A stretch of DNA of 64,000 nucleotides. It comes from Diabrotica undecimpunctata. Its lineage: Eukaryota; Arthropoda; Insecta; Coleoptera; Chrysomelidae. Each line of letters begins with the position of its first letter. The first letter of the stretch is position 1. The stretch covers positions 148,270,429 through 148,334,428 of the forward strand of contig NC_092806.1 in assembly GCF_040954645.1 (NCBI RefSeq), given 5' to 3'. Shown here one piece after another: positions 1-11,579 of this stretch. The translations under genes and the position numbers were made by a program. Below the pieces are notes generated by a model. The model did no database searches. It was not told the DNA's origin and was given only the letters and a program-made list of their open reading frames with translations.

Positions 1-129
1 TTTGATCCAGTAACTTTTCCTATTGTACTGCAGCCAATCGGAATATGGTACCATCATATTCAGCATAATCATTTAACCCGGATTTGTTTACTGTTGAATA
101 TAGGCCTCCTCTAGATATTTTCATCTAGA

Positions 130-2200
130 AGAGACACGGGGAGGGTGACACTATGTTATAGATGCAAAGCACATGGCCACATAGCAAGAGACTGTGAGAT
201 AGTAGCAAAACGGGGGTGATGGAAGTACCGGATGGAGGGCCATGTGCAATCCCAGTGTCAAAGTAACGCTGTAGAGCACTTTAACTGTGACGAGGAAGGT
301 CATATATTTACGTCCACTTGGTGACTGACTAAGCTATAAAATAGTGAATAAGTGTTATAGAAAACGCGTTGTAACAGTACTGCAAACAAATGTGGAAACG
401 GCTAGGCTAGCTCAGACCTCGCTGTGGACTCGGGATTGACAGAGAAATTGACATCCTGATATCGGCGAAGCCAAACCCCTACGTTAGTATGCAGTAGAAA
501 TGGTTCGTGGATGCGTCGGGCGTTGTAGGAGTGCGGATATTTCATTGAAGACTTAGGGTTTACGGTATTGATATGCATGAGGGCTTTGTGACGATACATG
601 TGAAGGGCGTAAATGTGGTGTACTGCTACATTTCACCAAAGATTATTGGGAAGAGAGTGTGTAGTACTGGGAGACTTCAACGCCATAGCAGCGGAGTGAA
701 CTTCTCCGATGACGGATGCTCGTTTACAAATGCTTATGGAATTGATTGGAAGTCTGGATCCAGTTTTTTTAAATATTGGTCGGAAACCAACGTTTGTAAA
801 GTAACATTGACGTTCATATATTGATGTTATCTTGCCACACAGAACGCAGCGCGAAAAATTAGAGACAGAATCGTGCTGTCGGATCAAAGTGGTAGAGAAC
901 ACCGCTACATTGGCTTTTCGATGGTCAGAGTAGGGACTACCAATATGGCGGAAATAGAACGGACTTGCTAGCGCTTGGTGAGTACTCTGGATAGATGATA
1001 GAGAAAAAGATGCTAACCGCCGTCGGCAGAAGGACTCGAATCAATATTAAATTATTAAATTATTATTAAATTGCATAAACAGGGTAGATAAAAAAAACTG
1101 CCTTATTAGAGGTACGACGAGATCGCTAATAAGAGGAAGAAATCCATTGCCATTAGAAGACAGGCTACAAAGGTAAGAAGTAAAGGAGAAGTAATCGAAG
1201 ATAGTATACTGAATATGATATACAATGCGCGAAAGAAGGAACTGAACAGGAACATCCGAGCCGAGAATAACAGGTACTGGAAAAAACGGTGTTATAAGTT
1301 GAATGAGGACATTTAGGGTCAGCGGTACAAAATTGAAATGAACCAATTCAAGCTATGAGTCATGTATGCCCTCTATGCGATGTCACTGGGTAGGAATCCT
1401 AAGGTTACCCGAGAACTGTTTCCACCCGGTCAATGGCATGGAGTGCGGTGATACGCCGAAGCTTAACTAACTGTAACTTTTACCATAGATAAACTTAATA
1501 AAGCCTTGAGTGCCCTAAAGACACACAAGGCTCATGGACTCGATTAGATACCACAAGGAACAGTAAAACGCAGTGACAGTCTGGAGCCGACGTTTACCAT
1601 ACATGAATGAACTGTTTGAAACCCTGGCAAATTGGAAGATCTCGAGGCTCGTGCTACTCCCAAAAGAAGGAGACAAGTATCAACCTGTTTGCCTTCTGTC
1701 GTGCGTAGGTAAATTAGACGAGAGGCTTCTAAAAGGGCAAATCGTCACTAAGTCATTGAAGACTCAGGCGGGCTATCATCCTGGCAGTATGGCTTCAGAA
1801 AGAACAGGAGCACGGTGGATGCGCTAATGGAAGTCTTCCGACAGTTGCGCGGGCAGAGGTTCAACCTGAGGTGAGCGATCCTACTGATATTTGACGTCCG
1901 TAATGCATTTAACACATTAAAATGTAACGAGGTAATGAAGGCTTTACGAAAAAAAAGGTGTCCGATAAATTTGGTCTCAGACTATCTGTCAAAGAGAAAA
2001 ATCGAAAATTGATAGAAAAAGCAGTGGTGGTTGCTGTGACGGCTAAAGCATCGCAGGGGTCAGTACAAGGACCCATGCTGTGAAACCTGGCAAATGACGG
2101 AGTTGTGAGATAACAATACGGAGAGGATACAACCCTTTTTGCATTTACAGCATAGAATTTTCTGCGGGGAATGTGCAGGAAAGAGAGTGGTTCTAAATAA
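130..2200 (+). pseudogene. R1-clade-like LINE remnant (gag knuckle, endonuclease, RT)
   Basis: Decayed non-LTR retrotransposon in many short frames. A CCHC zinc knuckle (C-X2-C-X4-H-X4-C, CYRCKAHGHIARDC) lies at 154-195, and a second, damaged knuckle follows at about 270-305. An APE-type endonuclease is suggested by a GFVTIHVKGVNVVYCYISP-like stretch at about 580-640 and by VVLGDFNA at about 664-690. The RT begins at about 1491 (ALSALKTHKAHGLD), continues at 1620-1800 (VLLPKEG, YQPVCLLS, KLDERLL, AGYHPG), then FDVRNAFN at about 1890-1915 and a QGSVQGPML box at about 2050-2080. The order gag, endonuclease, RT and the box wording fit the R1 clade. Stops and frameshifts are frequent, so it cannot encode protein. 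Clade is inferred from motif wording only. Confidence 0.75.
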
Positions 2201-2239
2201 ATGCGTGAGACATTAGAAATTTTTTTGTCCACCTACCAT

Positions 2240-3115
2240 CTTTCATTACATGTTTGGCTTTCATAAATAGTAAGAATACACGTAACATATTAGAATACAG
2301 TGAAGTTTATAAGTTGAGTTGCCATACCTGCAATTTTTCGTTTTTTAACACTTAAGTAAAAAATAATTTTCTTAAGTATTTTTATGCTTTTTTTTGCAAT
2401 ATTTTTTTGTGATTTTTCTAAATACTACTTAACATTACATACAGCAATATTTCTGGCAGTGATAAATACTAAAGTCCTTGAAAAATTTCATTAGCAAAGT
2501 TTCCACGTATTTTCTGCATTACTGCATCGGCGAAATCCAAAAACTAGAAACTTCAGATTCTAATAAGCAACTTTTTTTTGTGAACAGAACCGTCCTGAAC
2601 CGTCAGAAATATTTTAATTATCGACACAATGACTCGAAATATTTTATCAGCAAGCAGAAAAGTTTCTTTCTTAGTAACCATCTTGTTCCAATTGCTGTAA
2701 TTTTATTTATTTCGCGTTAGAAAAAAAAGTCCTCCTCTTTTCAACTTAAGAAACTTTTTCGTTTCTTAAATGAAATTTTCACCCTCAAGGAGTTAAAATT
2801 TTAATTGAATTTTCCAGGAAATAAAGAAAACGTTTTTCTTTGCCCTTCCGCTTTTATTAATTTAATGCATATCTTGACAAACTAAACTATGAAATATTAT
2901 TTTCACTTACTTTTTTTCATAAAAATTACGCTCTTAAACAACATTAGCTGACTCTACAATTCATCGGAGAATATTTTTGATAAAAAACTTAGTTTATGAA
3001 ATAAATTTCGTTGATTTTTATTTTTTTTACTATTGAACACGGAGTTGAGTTGAGTATCAACGGATAGGTAGTGGTAACTTAATATATCTTTTGAAGTTAT
3101 ACTTCTATACGTGCG
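2240..3115. other. AT-rich stretch with no recognised feature
   Basis: Homopolymer-rich DNA. The longest frame (2478-2720, +, 80 codons) is lysine, serine and phenylalanine rich without a recognisable motif and looks like chance. Confidence 0.5.
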
Positions 3116-3120
3116 TTCGA

Positions 3121-3418
3121 TGTTGGAAATTTGTACGGGAGTGAATTGGCATCATTACATATGTAAGATATAGGTAAGTAAGAGACAGAAGATATATTTT
3201 CTCTCTCTTTCTCTCTCGAGAATGTATGACCGAGAACTGTCAATTTTGAAATACGTTACTGTTATGTCTAATTGGCAAATTTTTTGCGCTTTTTATTAAA
3301 TATATATGTAATGGACGTTGGAAATTTGTACGGGAGTGAACCGGCAAAATCATAACATATGTAAGATATAGCTAAAAGAGAGACAGAAGATATATTTTCT
3401 CTCTCTTTATCTCTCGAA
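3121..3418. repeat. Two-copy tandem repeat, about 100-bp unit, 195-bp spacing
   Basis: Two copies, about 3121-3220 and 3315-3418, share GTTGGAAATTTGTACGGGAG, then ACATATGTAAGATATA, then AGAGACAGAAGATATATTTT and a CT-rich tail ending TCTCTCG. They differ by a few substitutions and small indels. Possibly a MITE or satellite fragment. Confidence 0.8.
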
Positions 3419-3419
3419 G

Positions 3420-4007
3420 ATAAAAATATTTCTCTTGTTAATATATTTAATATTTATTAATAATATTATCATTTTTTTATAATATTATTATGATGGTAAA
3501 TTAAACATATGCGTAAGTAAGTTATGTATATTGTCATTTTTAAATACTTTTGAATATTGCATTTTAATTTGCATTGTATTAATATATTGAATTATGTTGC
3601 AGTGTATTGTATTGTATTGTATTTTTATAATAATATACATACATATATAATATTAGTAAAATTATTTAAATGGTATATTAAAATGGCGATTGAGCTACTT
3701 CTAGAGTTAGATATTGTCAACGCCTATGTAGTTCACTCAAAGTAACTAAGAGTAAAATACCTATCACATCTTTCAAGCAAGAGTTGGTTTCTATTAACTA
3801 TTTCAAAGCAGCATGTTCCACGTGCTTGTGAAGAAAATACAAAGTTCGGCCACAAGATGTCTTACATGTTACGCAAAAAATTCTGCTGGGAATGGTAGAA
3901 AGTTTGCACATACTAAAACTCACTTTTCTCGTGTTATTGCTTCAGTCCAGTAACTTTCATTGCATTCGGTGCAATAAATTTTATTGTATTACGTCCCGTT
4001 TTTCTAT
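3420..4007. other. AT-rich stretch with no recognised feature
   Basis: Contains runs such as repeated TGTATTG near 3603-3622 and no supportable gene. Confidence 0.5.
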
Positions 4008-4036
4008 GGTAGGGTAAAACATAGTTTTACCCTACC
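4008..4036. repeat. Perfect 13-bp hairpin
   Basis: GGTAGGGTAAAAC at 4008-4020 is followed by a 3-nt loop and its exact reverse complement at 4024-4036. No T-run follows and no gene ends here. It may be the centre of a small foldback repeat. Confidence 0.85.
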
Positions 4037-4186
4037 GAATACCCAATAATATATTACTTTATCTAGACAGTAGTATCTTAAAAGTGCAGGCTAAAAATTT
4101 AAAAGAGTTTAGCAGGCTGCTAAGAAAACCTTGGCGTAGTTTGCCTCTCGTGGCAGTTAACGTGTTGAACATGTTATAAATAAAAC

Positions 4187-4567
4187 ATGTTTAAGTTTCT
4201 ACATGTTTTAGTTGTGTTTATAGTTTTGTGTAAGCCAATACTCTTTAACCAATACGTAACAGTTAGTTTCTGTAAAGTGGTAGCGGCCACCTCTAACTAC
4301 GTATATTACACAATACCAAAATATCATTTAATGTTTTGCAGTGGTGGGTTAGTAATGGCATATTTAATTGACCAAGTGGTTTTATCCGCATTTTGCCAAA
4401 AACGTCACGTTCAGTCCATTAAAGTTTGTCGTATACTACCGTTTACACTAGCCTTAATAAGTAAATACATGTACGTGAATTCGGATATTTTGCTGGAAGC
4501 TGCACTGCGAAAAGAACCAATTATTTTGGACAATACCGACAATATTGCTGTTGCAAATGGAATATGA
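4187..4567 (+). CDS. Hypothetical ORF, 126 codons, not recognised
   Basis: Opens with a hydrophobic N-terminus (MFKFLHVLVVFIVLCKPILF) that could be a signal peptide or membrane anchor, then a mixed region with scattered cysteines. I recognise no family or catalytic motif. It is unusually long for this AT-rich DNA, but no neighbouring frame continues it. A splice-acceptor-like TTTTGCAG occurs inside it near 4335. Most likely chance or an unrecognised element remnant. Confidence 0.15.
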   Translation: MFKFLHVLVVFIVLCKPILFNQYVTVSFCKVVAATSNYVYYTIPKYHLMFCSGGLVMAYLIDQVVLSAFCQKRHVQSIKVCRILPFTLALISKYMYVNSDILLEAALRKEPIILDNTDNIAVANGI

Positions 4568-4934
4568 TTGCGTTGTATTTTGCTACAACTCTGTAAGCTA
4601 AAAATAATATTGACATTTTTTTTATGTTTTCAATAAATTCCTTATGAATTTTGCAACTAATTAGAAGGGAGTTGTTGTGAAAAACCCGACAAGAGATTCT
4701 TATGATCTGTATATAGTCCAGGATATGACGGTTTTCTGTTTAGAATTCTTTTTGCAACATGGATTTGCTTGAAAATTAGACAGTGGAAAATAGCTCAGAA
4801 ATAAAAATCTACCCATTACCCTATATGGTTTTCGTCGGAGGGTGGTTACCACACCAATTGTAGGAGTGTAAAATTGATAAATTATGGTAGTCATTAGAAT
4901 AGTAAATTTTTAGACAAAAATTTTCCACAGAGTT

Positions 4935-5056
4935 CTTTTCGAAAACTCAATATTTTTGGAGTTATTCGTTACTAAAAGTTTACAAATTACACGTTAAAAA
5001 GCATATTTTTAAATGGTTTTTCACAAATAACTCCAAAAATTTTATCGGAAAAACTG
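4935..5056. repeat. Short inverted repeat, MITE-like hairpin
   Basis: ATTTTTGGAGTTATT at 4952-4966 has its exact reverse complement at 5026-5040. Similarity extends outward with mismatches (TTTTCGAAAACTCAAT against TTTTCCGATAAA). A roughly 120-bp foldback sequence without coding capacity. Confidence 0.7.
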
Positions 5057-5497
5057 TTTAAATGTAAAATAAAACTTATAAAATAGAGAAATTCGTTGCC
5101 ATAAACATAAAAATAACAAAATAATTATACCTGTTCGAATGTAGACTTTTATTCATACAATACAAAATTCCGAATATAGAAAGTTGAATAACCAGAAAAC
5201 GGTAAATATTTCGTGGAACACTTATTGAAACTTTTTTAAAGATGTTAAAAAAATCTTTGAAATAACCACTGGTAAAAGTGATTTGCATGAAAATTAAGGT
5301 CAGTTATAACTAAAATAAAGTCCGCTTATATTTTTTTGAGGCAGAAACTAACAAATTCACTCCCGCCAAAACTAACCTGGTTAAAAGTGTTCGTTGTTCA
5401 TTTACAGTTACTTTAATCTATAATATAAACAATACATTCTAAAATTAAACTGGTTTAAAAATATGAAAATATCCGAGCTTAAAATAAAGACAATTTT

Positions 5498-5567
5498 TAT
5501 TGTTCTAAAGCTATTTTCTTGTGGCATTTTACAGTAATTACTACTGAAATGGAAATAAGCCACAATT
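5498..5567 (-). repeat. PLE-end-like repeat, left half
   Basis: Matches 32724-32795 closely, including the shared words TTCTTGTGGCATTTTA and AATAAGCCACAAT. The match breaks exactly where the LINE at 5568 begins and resumes at 7130. The copy at 32.7 kb lies downstream of a PLE, so I read this as a PLE end. The repeat match is seen; the PLE assignment is inferred. Confidence 0.75.
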
Positions 5568-7129
5568 GCCAGTTTTGCGGCGGAACCTGACGTACTCAAA
5601 AGTGAAGTTGAAGCAGCAATTATGAGGCAAAAAAGTCAGAAAGCTGCCGGTCCAGATAACATACCTATTGAAATGATTTGGGCCCTAGATGACGTTGGAG
5701 TGGATATAATACATCAAATTTGTCAAAGAGTGTGGGAGACAGGTAAATGGCCTGAGGACTGGACACAATCACTATATATTCCCATACATAAAAAGGGAGC
5801 GAAAGATTTATGTAGCAACTATCGCACAATTGCTCTAATTGCGCATTGCAGTAAGATACTCTTACACATAATTCTCGAGAGGATGAAGCCCTTTTTACTA
5901 CCTAACATTGCGGAGGAACAAGCAGGTTTGGTCCCCGGACGTGGTACTAGAGAACAAATTTTAAACGTACGGCAGATTGTAGAAAAATCCAGAGAATTCA
6001 ACATCACAACATATTTGTGCTTCATAGATTATAGTAAAGCTTTCGATTTGGTCAACTGGAGTAAAATGTGGCAGGTTTTGTCTGAAATGGGAGTCCCCAA
6101 TCATATAATACTGCTAATTAAAAGCCTGTACAATAACAATTATGCCAGAGTTAGGATAAATGGGGAACTAACCGATAGTTTCAGGGTCACAAAGGGCGTG
6201 AGACAAGGCTGCATACTAAGCCCAATTCTATTTAACATCTATGGTGAATGTATAATGCGGAAAGCTACTGAGGACTGGAACAGTGGCATCACCATTGGTG
6301 GGAAGAAGATTTGCAACTTGAGATATGCAGATGATACTGCTATCCTCGCTAGTTCTGAAGCTGAATTGATTCACCTGCTACAACGGATAGAAGACGTAAG
6401 CTTAACGATGGGTCTTAAAATACACATAGATAAAACGAGAATCATGATAATTGACAGAGCTAACAACAATCAAAATCATCTGGTCATGATAAACAATATC
6501 GCTGTTGTAGATACATTTGTGTATCTGGGCTCATTAATAACTAACAAAGGAGGCTGTACTGAAGGAATAAAGCGGCGGTCAGCAATCGCAAAAAGCGCTA
6601 TGGCAAAATTAACAAAAATTTGGAAAAGCCATGAAATAACTACCGATACAAAAATGAGACTAGTAAGAAGTCTAGTTTTTCCAGTTTTTACTTATGCATC
6701 GGAATGCTGGACCCTTACTGAGAAAGACAAAAAGAACATAGATGTATTTGAGATGTACTGCTGGAGACGAATGCTGAGAATACCATGGGTGGTCCGAAGA
6801 ATAAATGAATCCATCCTGGACCAGCTAAACATAAAGAAAAGACTAAGAACACAAATATCAGAACAAATAATAAGCTATTTTGGACATGTGCTTCGAAGAA
6901 ATGGTCTTGAAAAACTTACCATCCAGGGAAAAGTAAAAGGCAAAAGAAATAGAGGTAGATCTCCCACACGATACACGGACCATACTGTTGCTACCATTGG
7001 CGGTCCATTGTCAGAATGTGCTAGAATGGCAGAAGATAGAAAAACGTGGAGGAACATTGGGAAATTTAGCTAATAGCTTCATGATATCACGATACCTGCA
7101 TCAAGTTAACGACTAAGAAGAAGAAGAAG
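5568..7129 (+). mobile_element. 5'-truncated RTE-like LINE with 11-bp TSD
   Basis: Bounded by AAGCCACAATT at 5557-5567 and 7130-7140. The 3' end carries a short AAG repeat (about 7114-7130), typical of RTE-type LINEs that end in microsatellites rather than poly-A; the first AAG of the duplication may overlap this tail. The endonuclease and the start of the polyprotein are missing. Flanking repeat sequence continues across the two boundaries, which confirms the insertion. It is the least damaged LINE here. Confidence 0.9.
5583..7073 (+). CDS. RT of RTE-like LINE, 5'-truncated, frame open
   Basis: The frame is open upstream of the first methionine at 5622; residues before it (EPDVLKSEVEAAI) also match such RTs, so the natural start is lost. 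From Met5622: AAGPDNIP near residue 9, fingers motif SNYRTIAL near 65, GLVPGRGTREQ near 102, palm motif A FIDYSKAFD near 134, motif B GVRQGCILSPILFN near 192, the catalytic YADD near 234, and TFVYLGSLIT near 297. The C-terminal domain with the GHVLRR and KGKRNRGRSP elements ends at a stop at 7071-7073. No internal stop is present. Target-primed reverse transcription would be its role in a full element; without an endonuclease it is not autonomous. Confidence 0.88.
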   Translation, partial: EPDVLKSEVEAAIMRQKSQKAAGPDNIPIEMIWALDDVGVDIIHQICQRVWETGKWPEDWTQSLYIPIHKKGAKDLCSNYRTIALIAHCSKILLHIILERMKPFLLPNIAEEQAGLVPGRGTREQILNVRQIVEKSREFNITTYLCFIDYSKAFDLVNWSKMWQVLSEMGVPNHIILLIKSLYNNNYARVRINGELTDSFRVTKGVRQGCILSPILFNIYGECIMRKATEDWNSGITIGGKKICNLRYADDTAILASSEAELIHLLQRIEDVSLTMGLKIHIDKTRIMIIDRANNNQNHLVMINNIAVVDTFVYLGSLITNKGGCTEGIKRRSAIAKSAMAKLTKIWKSHEITTDTKMRLVRSLVFPVFTYASECWTLTEKDKKNIDVFEMYCWRRMLRIPWVVRRINESILDQLNIKKRLRTQISEQIISYFGHVLRRNGLEKLTIQGKVKGKRNRGRSPTRYTDHTVATIGGPLSECARMAEDRKTWRNIGKFS

Positions 7130-7190
7130 AAGCCACAATTAAAGGTTAAAGTAAGTTTATTGACGTTTCAATTTTCACTTCGGAAATCGA
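7130..7190 (-). repeat. PLE-end-like repeat, right half
   Basis: Continues the 32.7-kb repeat after the LINE: TTTATTGACGTTTCAATTTT, then CACTTCGGAAATCG. On the minus strand it forms a GATTTCC/GGAAA-type hairpin followed by GAAACGTC. Similarity to 32796-32842 ends near 7190. Confidence 0.75.
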
Positions 7191-8744
7191 AGACTAGCAA
7201 CTTACGATTTTCTTCAGATAGATTATTTTGGCATTTAAATTGACATTTAGAGCAATCAACCGCTTTCAGACTGTTGGGAACTTGCGATATATCTGTGGTA
7301 CGTTTGTAGGGTTTTCCTTTAATTCGTTTGCTTTTCTCAACTTTTCTTTACCGCACCTATGGTCTTGTGGTGTTTAATCGGCTTCTTTTAGGTCCTGGAA
7401 CTTAATAATTTTCATTTGAATTTATTTTTTCATCGGCCGCTGTAGAGTTTCCTGCTATATAAATTTTATTATCTAAATGAATACAGTCCATATCCTCTAT
7501 ATATTCATCAGAATCCTGGTCACTTATGTGAGGACGACATCACTGGACATCTTGACAAAAATTATCAGAATTTAGGCTGACGTCTTTTTCTACTTTTGTA
7601 TTTAGTTTGAAAAAAAAAGAGGTCAACCTTGAACCCTTGTACCTTGTAAAAATGTAGCCAGTGTACCCAAACAAATAGTGAATTTTTTACAGGATTGGAC
7701 AAGTCGCTCTGCGTAAGTCAATCGGTAGGTTCATTCGTACTCAAGTCAAATTGATTAAGTGTGTTACTTAGTGTGTGATTGATAAAGTGTCAACAGAGAT
7801 AATATTTATGTTAAACATTTTTCCGGTCACTTAAAAAATAATTTGTTAAATTTTTATTGTAAAAGACTTCTCCCGTAGACATTGTTTTATATTATAAGCT
7901 AGTTTTAGATTAATATTAGCATAAGTGATTTAATATTAGTGATTTCGAGAGAAAAACTTTGAAAAGTATCATTATCTATTTACAATAAAGGTACAAAAAC
8001 TTTTGTTGTCAATGATTATTGTCGCACCTTGTATATTATTTGCACTGGACATTTATATTTTACTTTATCGTCAATATTTTGAATCTGGATCATTATTTAT
8101 ATCGATTTTGTGTCGAATCTGAATAATTTTAAACACTTTTTACGAGAGAATCCCATTATAAGCTTTTTAACAAATGGCAGCCTAACGGAAATTAATGTTA
8201 ATATAACCTTTACATATAAAACGATTTATCATAAAAAGATATTTCACCTTTTGCCCATTACGTTATCGTTATTAATATAAATAACATTTTACGAAAAACA
8301 TTTTTATAGTATTTATTAATTTAATAAAATTATGAAATGATTATGAGATGTAAATATTTAAAACGAAAACAAATAAAGATTAATTTATTCTACCAAGGGC
8401 TTTACTGATTAAAATTAAGTTTTAGACTATATTAGAGTATCTAACTTGTAGGTTCTATATTGTGAGATATAATAATTAAGGTTTAACACTGTTGACAGGT
8501 TGTGATACATTATCAAAAAGTTCTTTGAAATACTCCATTCATGTTCATTTTATTACTACTGTTTACTACTACTGTACATGTGTACATATTACTACTGTCA
8601 TGTTTTTTGCAATATTTTATTCTTTGAATTTTTATTTTTTTTTTGGTATATTCGGTGATTTATTTCAAATTTTCTTTAGTGAAACATAATTGCCATGCTA
8701 ACATTCCTGATTTTATTAGCAGGTAAATGTAGAACGAGATTTTT
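7191..8744. other. AT-rich stretch; one open minus-strand segment, no recognised gene
   Basis: Mostly AT-rich. On the minus strand about 7540-7405 reads openly through an acidic stretch (SDQDSDEYIEDMDCIHLD) to a stop, resembling the acidic N-terminal parts of transposon proteins, but it cannot be assigned. The ORF at 8492-8689 (+) is phenylalanine/tyrosine rich and looks like chance. Confidence 0.4.
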
Positions 8745-9643
8745 TAGATGTACGATGAACTAATATTTCTTTTGAACAAGACCATTCAAATTGCGAGCAA
8801 AAGTACGTGTTAACGAATATCAGAAGAAATTGAAATTAGACGTGGAGTGAGACAGGGATGCGTATTGTCGCTAATTCTTTTTAATGCCTACTCCGAAGAG
8901 ATCTTGAAAAACGCTCTTGAGGGTAAAACAGGTGGAATAAAGGTAAATGGAGTTCCCATTAACAACATTAGATATGTGGACGACACTGTGATCTTACCCG
9001 AAAATATTGAAAATCTTCAGAGATTGGTAACGAGAATAACGGAGTATGAAAAATAGTACGATCTAACAATGAACGTCAAGAAGACAAAATTTATGAGAAT
9101 ATCGAAAACTTAAAGAAATAACGAAAATCTTTTAATAAACGAAACCAACGTGGACAAATATGCATATCTGGGAACAATGATTAACTCCACAAATGATTAC
9201 ATTCAGGAGATCAAAATCAGAATAGAAAAGGCTAGAGCAAATTTCAACAAAACGAGAAGAGTGCTATGCACAAGAGATTTAAAATTGACACTAAGAGTTA
9301 AGTTGGCGAGGTGCTATGTTTTTTCGACTTGACACAAACAAAGAGGTTCTGAGAAGGATAAATAAATAAATAGTAATTTTAAATACAGTTAAAACAAGAA
9401 AATTGGAATATCTCGGACATATTACACGTGGAGAGAAATACACCTTCCTCCAACTAATTATGCAAGGAAAGATCCAAGGAAGGAGAATCATAGGGAGGCG
9501 TAGAATGTCATGGCTGCGCAAGCTGAGAGAGTGGTACGGATGTACATCAAATGAACTTTTCAGAGCAGCCATCTCAAAAGTCCGAATAACTATGATGATT
9601 GCCGACATCCGCCGCGGAGACGGTACTTAAAAGAAGAAGAAGA
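8745..9643 (+). pseudogene. LINE RT fragment (same family as 24.4-25.9 kb)
   Basis: Starts inside the RT palm: EIEIRRGVRQGCVLSLILFN at 8829-8888, then NIRYVDDTVILP at about 8965-9000, where the catalytic YADD reads YVDD. KKTKFMRIS follows near 9075, then YAYLGTMINST at about 9157 and a stretch ending near 9332. A deletion removes the middle of the C-terminal domain, which resumes at about 9400 (LEYLGHITRG) and ends with MMIADIRRGDGT at 9630. A GAAGAAGAAG tail sits at 9633-9643. Stops lie near 9055, 9110 and 9332. No TSD was found. Wording is close to the copies at 13.7 kb and 24.4-25.9 kb. Confidence 0.85.
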
Positions 9644-11159
9644 TTTAAATTGATATTTACCTTTTAGTGAGGTGGGAACTTTCAAAATTTTGACCTTATT
9701 TTAGTTTGCAAGCTATTTGTGCCAAAGGCATACCGTTTTCCGAATCATCCTCCGATTTGTTAGAGATCAACTACTGCAGAATATCTTGCAACTGAGCAGA
9801 TATTGGTGTAGAGACTGAATCGGCTTGATTGTCGTTATTCTTCTTGCCTGTAGTGCATCCTAAAATCTGGTATATTAGTATCTATCTCGTCAGTCTCGTC
9901 TCACTTCTTGAGAACCTTTGGAATCAAAATCATAAAGCACATGATGTATTTTAGCAATGTCATCGGAATTGTCGGATCAAAACACTTTTTGAAACAAGCC
10001 ATTTCTTGCGTGAAAAAAAAAATATTAAAAAATGATATGGTTTAAATACAAATACAGATACAGAAATCCTACTACTGCAGATTGGTGTAAATTTCAAACA
10101 AGCTTAGGGTACAAGCGTACCCAAATGGCATCGTGAAGTTAATATCCACTATACCTAACAAAAAATAGAAGTTTTGATTGCAAATACTCAATTATTAAGT
10201 TGTGTAAGACATATTGTATTAAGGGGTTTGTCATATACCACACCAAGCACTTAAGTTTTTAGTACCGCATTAACGCAGGGTTAAGGTTACGTTTGTTTTG
10301 AAGTATTGTACTGTTTGTTTGAAGTAAGTATTTCCTAAATTGTTTAAAAAAATTGAAGTCCTTATTAAAAATAAAGTTTCCGCATTACGTTTCTGGTATT
10401 CAATTTGAATACTTTCTCTATTTATTTGTCTAAGAAAGATAGTCCCATTTTATATGCATCGCATTTGCTTCTAAATATTCCTATTGTCAAGATTTCGAAT
10501 AACCAACAAGTTTGGATAAATATTTAAAATGGAAATATAATCTTGATCATACCGCGGAACAATCTCTCGAGGACGAAATAATAAAATCTCGAGACAATGA
10601 AAATGTCTGCTTTATTCTCAAACGCAAAATATCGCACAGGGAAATTGCTCGGATATCCTTTTCAAATAAATTAGAACTGGTTTTCCAAGGTTGAATGACT
10701 TAAATTGCAACTCACTAAAATATTAAAACGAAAAACATGAAGTATAATTATTTGGATAACTAAATCAAGTTTAAGCAGGCACTGATATTTTTTTATTAAG
10801 AAAATGCAGCCGCATTTACCTAACGGTTATTAGCAGCGGCTAATAACCCAATAAAGTACTTATACTGTTAGGTATGTTATGTACCTAAGTGTTTCACATA
10901 TAGGTGGATCACTTATACAATAAATATGAATTAATAAGTCTCGCATGTTCAATTCATAATCGCGTTTTCTCTTCTGTTCCTGGTCAAAGGTCCCCAAGCT
11001 GTATCATCATTTTTAATTTGCTTCATTGATATTTAAGAAGATTGCCATTCATTTTTCCACTTGTACAAACTTAATTTTTATAAAAGCTTTTATGTCACTC
11101 GCGGTATTTCGATAGTCGCTTTTTCTATATTGGCAGATGCAGAAAATTCAATAGCGCAC
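9644..11159. other. AT-rich stretch; small unassigned ORF at 10512-10694
   Basis: No clear gene. A 60-codon plus-strand frame at 10512-10694 is charged and not recognised. The start (ATTTAAATTGATATTTA, 9644-9660) nearly repeats 7233-7249, and both are followed by TGGGAACTT within about 40 bp, hinting that the two flanks of the 8.7-kb LINE carry related sequence. Confidence 0.4.
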
Positions 11160-11500
11160 TGGTCTTTCATTGCCTGCAATGCCAATGAGGGAAGGTATAC
11201 ATATAAATACTTTTAGAATTTTCTTGAGCTTGTATGGGTTCAAGTTTTACCAGTTTCTGGAAAGAATTTTTGGGACTGATTTGATTAATGGTTTGAAGGG
11301 CTCTTACTGGATCACTTGAGATAACTGGGTTAGGAATATCTTTAGAATTTGTATGCATTATAGCTTTGCGCACTGCATAGAGCTCAGCGAAGAAAATTGA
11401 GAAGTAGGTTGGGAGACGAAATTGATATGTTTGGCTTGTGGTGATGAATGCAGCGTCTACTCCTCTGTCACATTTGGATGCAAGTGAGATGACTCGCCTT
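11160..11500 (-). pseudogene. LINE RNase H fragment
   Basis: Minus-strand reading gives KCDRGVDAAFI, FRLPTYFSIFFAELYAV and RKAIMHTN followed by SSDPVRALQTINQI. These match the RNase H strand carrying the first acidic residue, the IFxAELYAI helix with the catalytic Glu, and the TDSxxALQAI box (here SDP), as found in I-, R1- and LOA-type LINEs. It is an isolated 3' domain; RT is not adjacent. A relative of the plus-strand tail at 23.05 kb is possible but not shown. Confidence 0.6.
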
Positions 11501-11579
11501 CAGATTTATTTAGAGATGTTGTTACCTTGGCGTCGGTTCCTTTCTTATGGAGATGATATATATCTTTTGGTTGGTTAAC

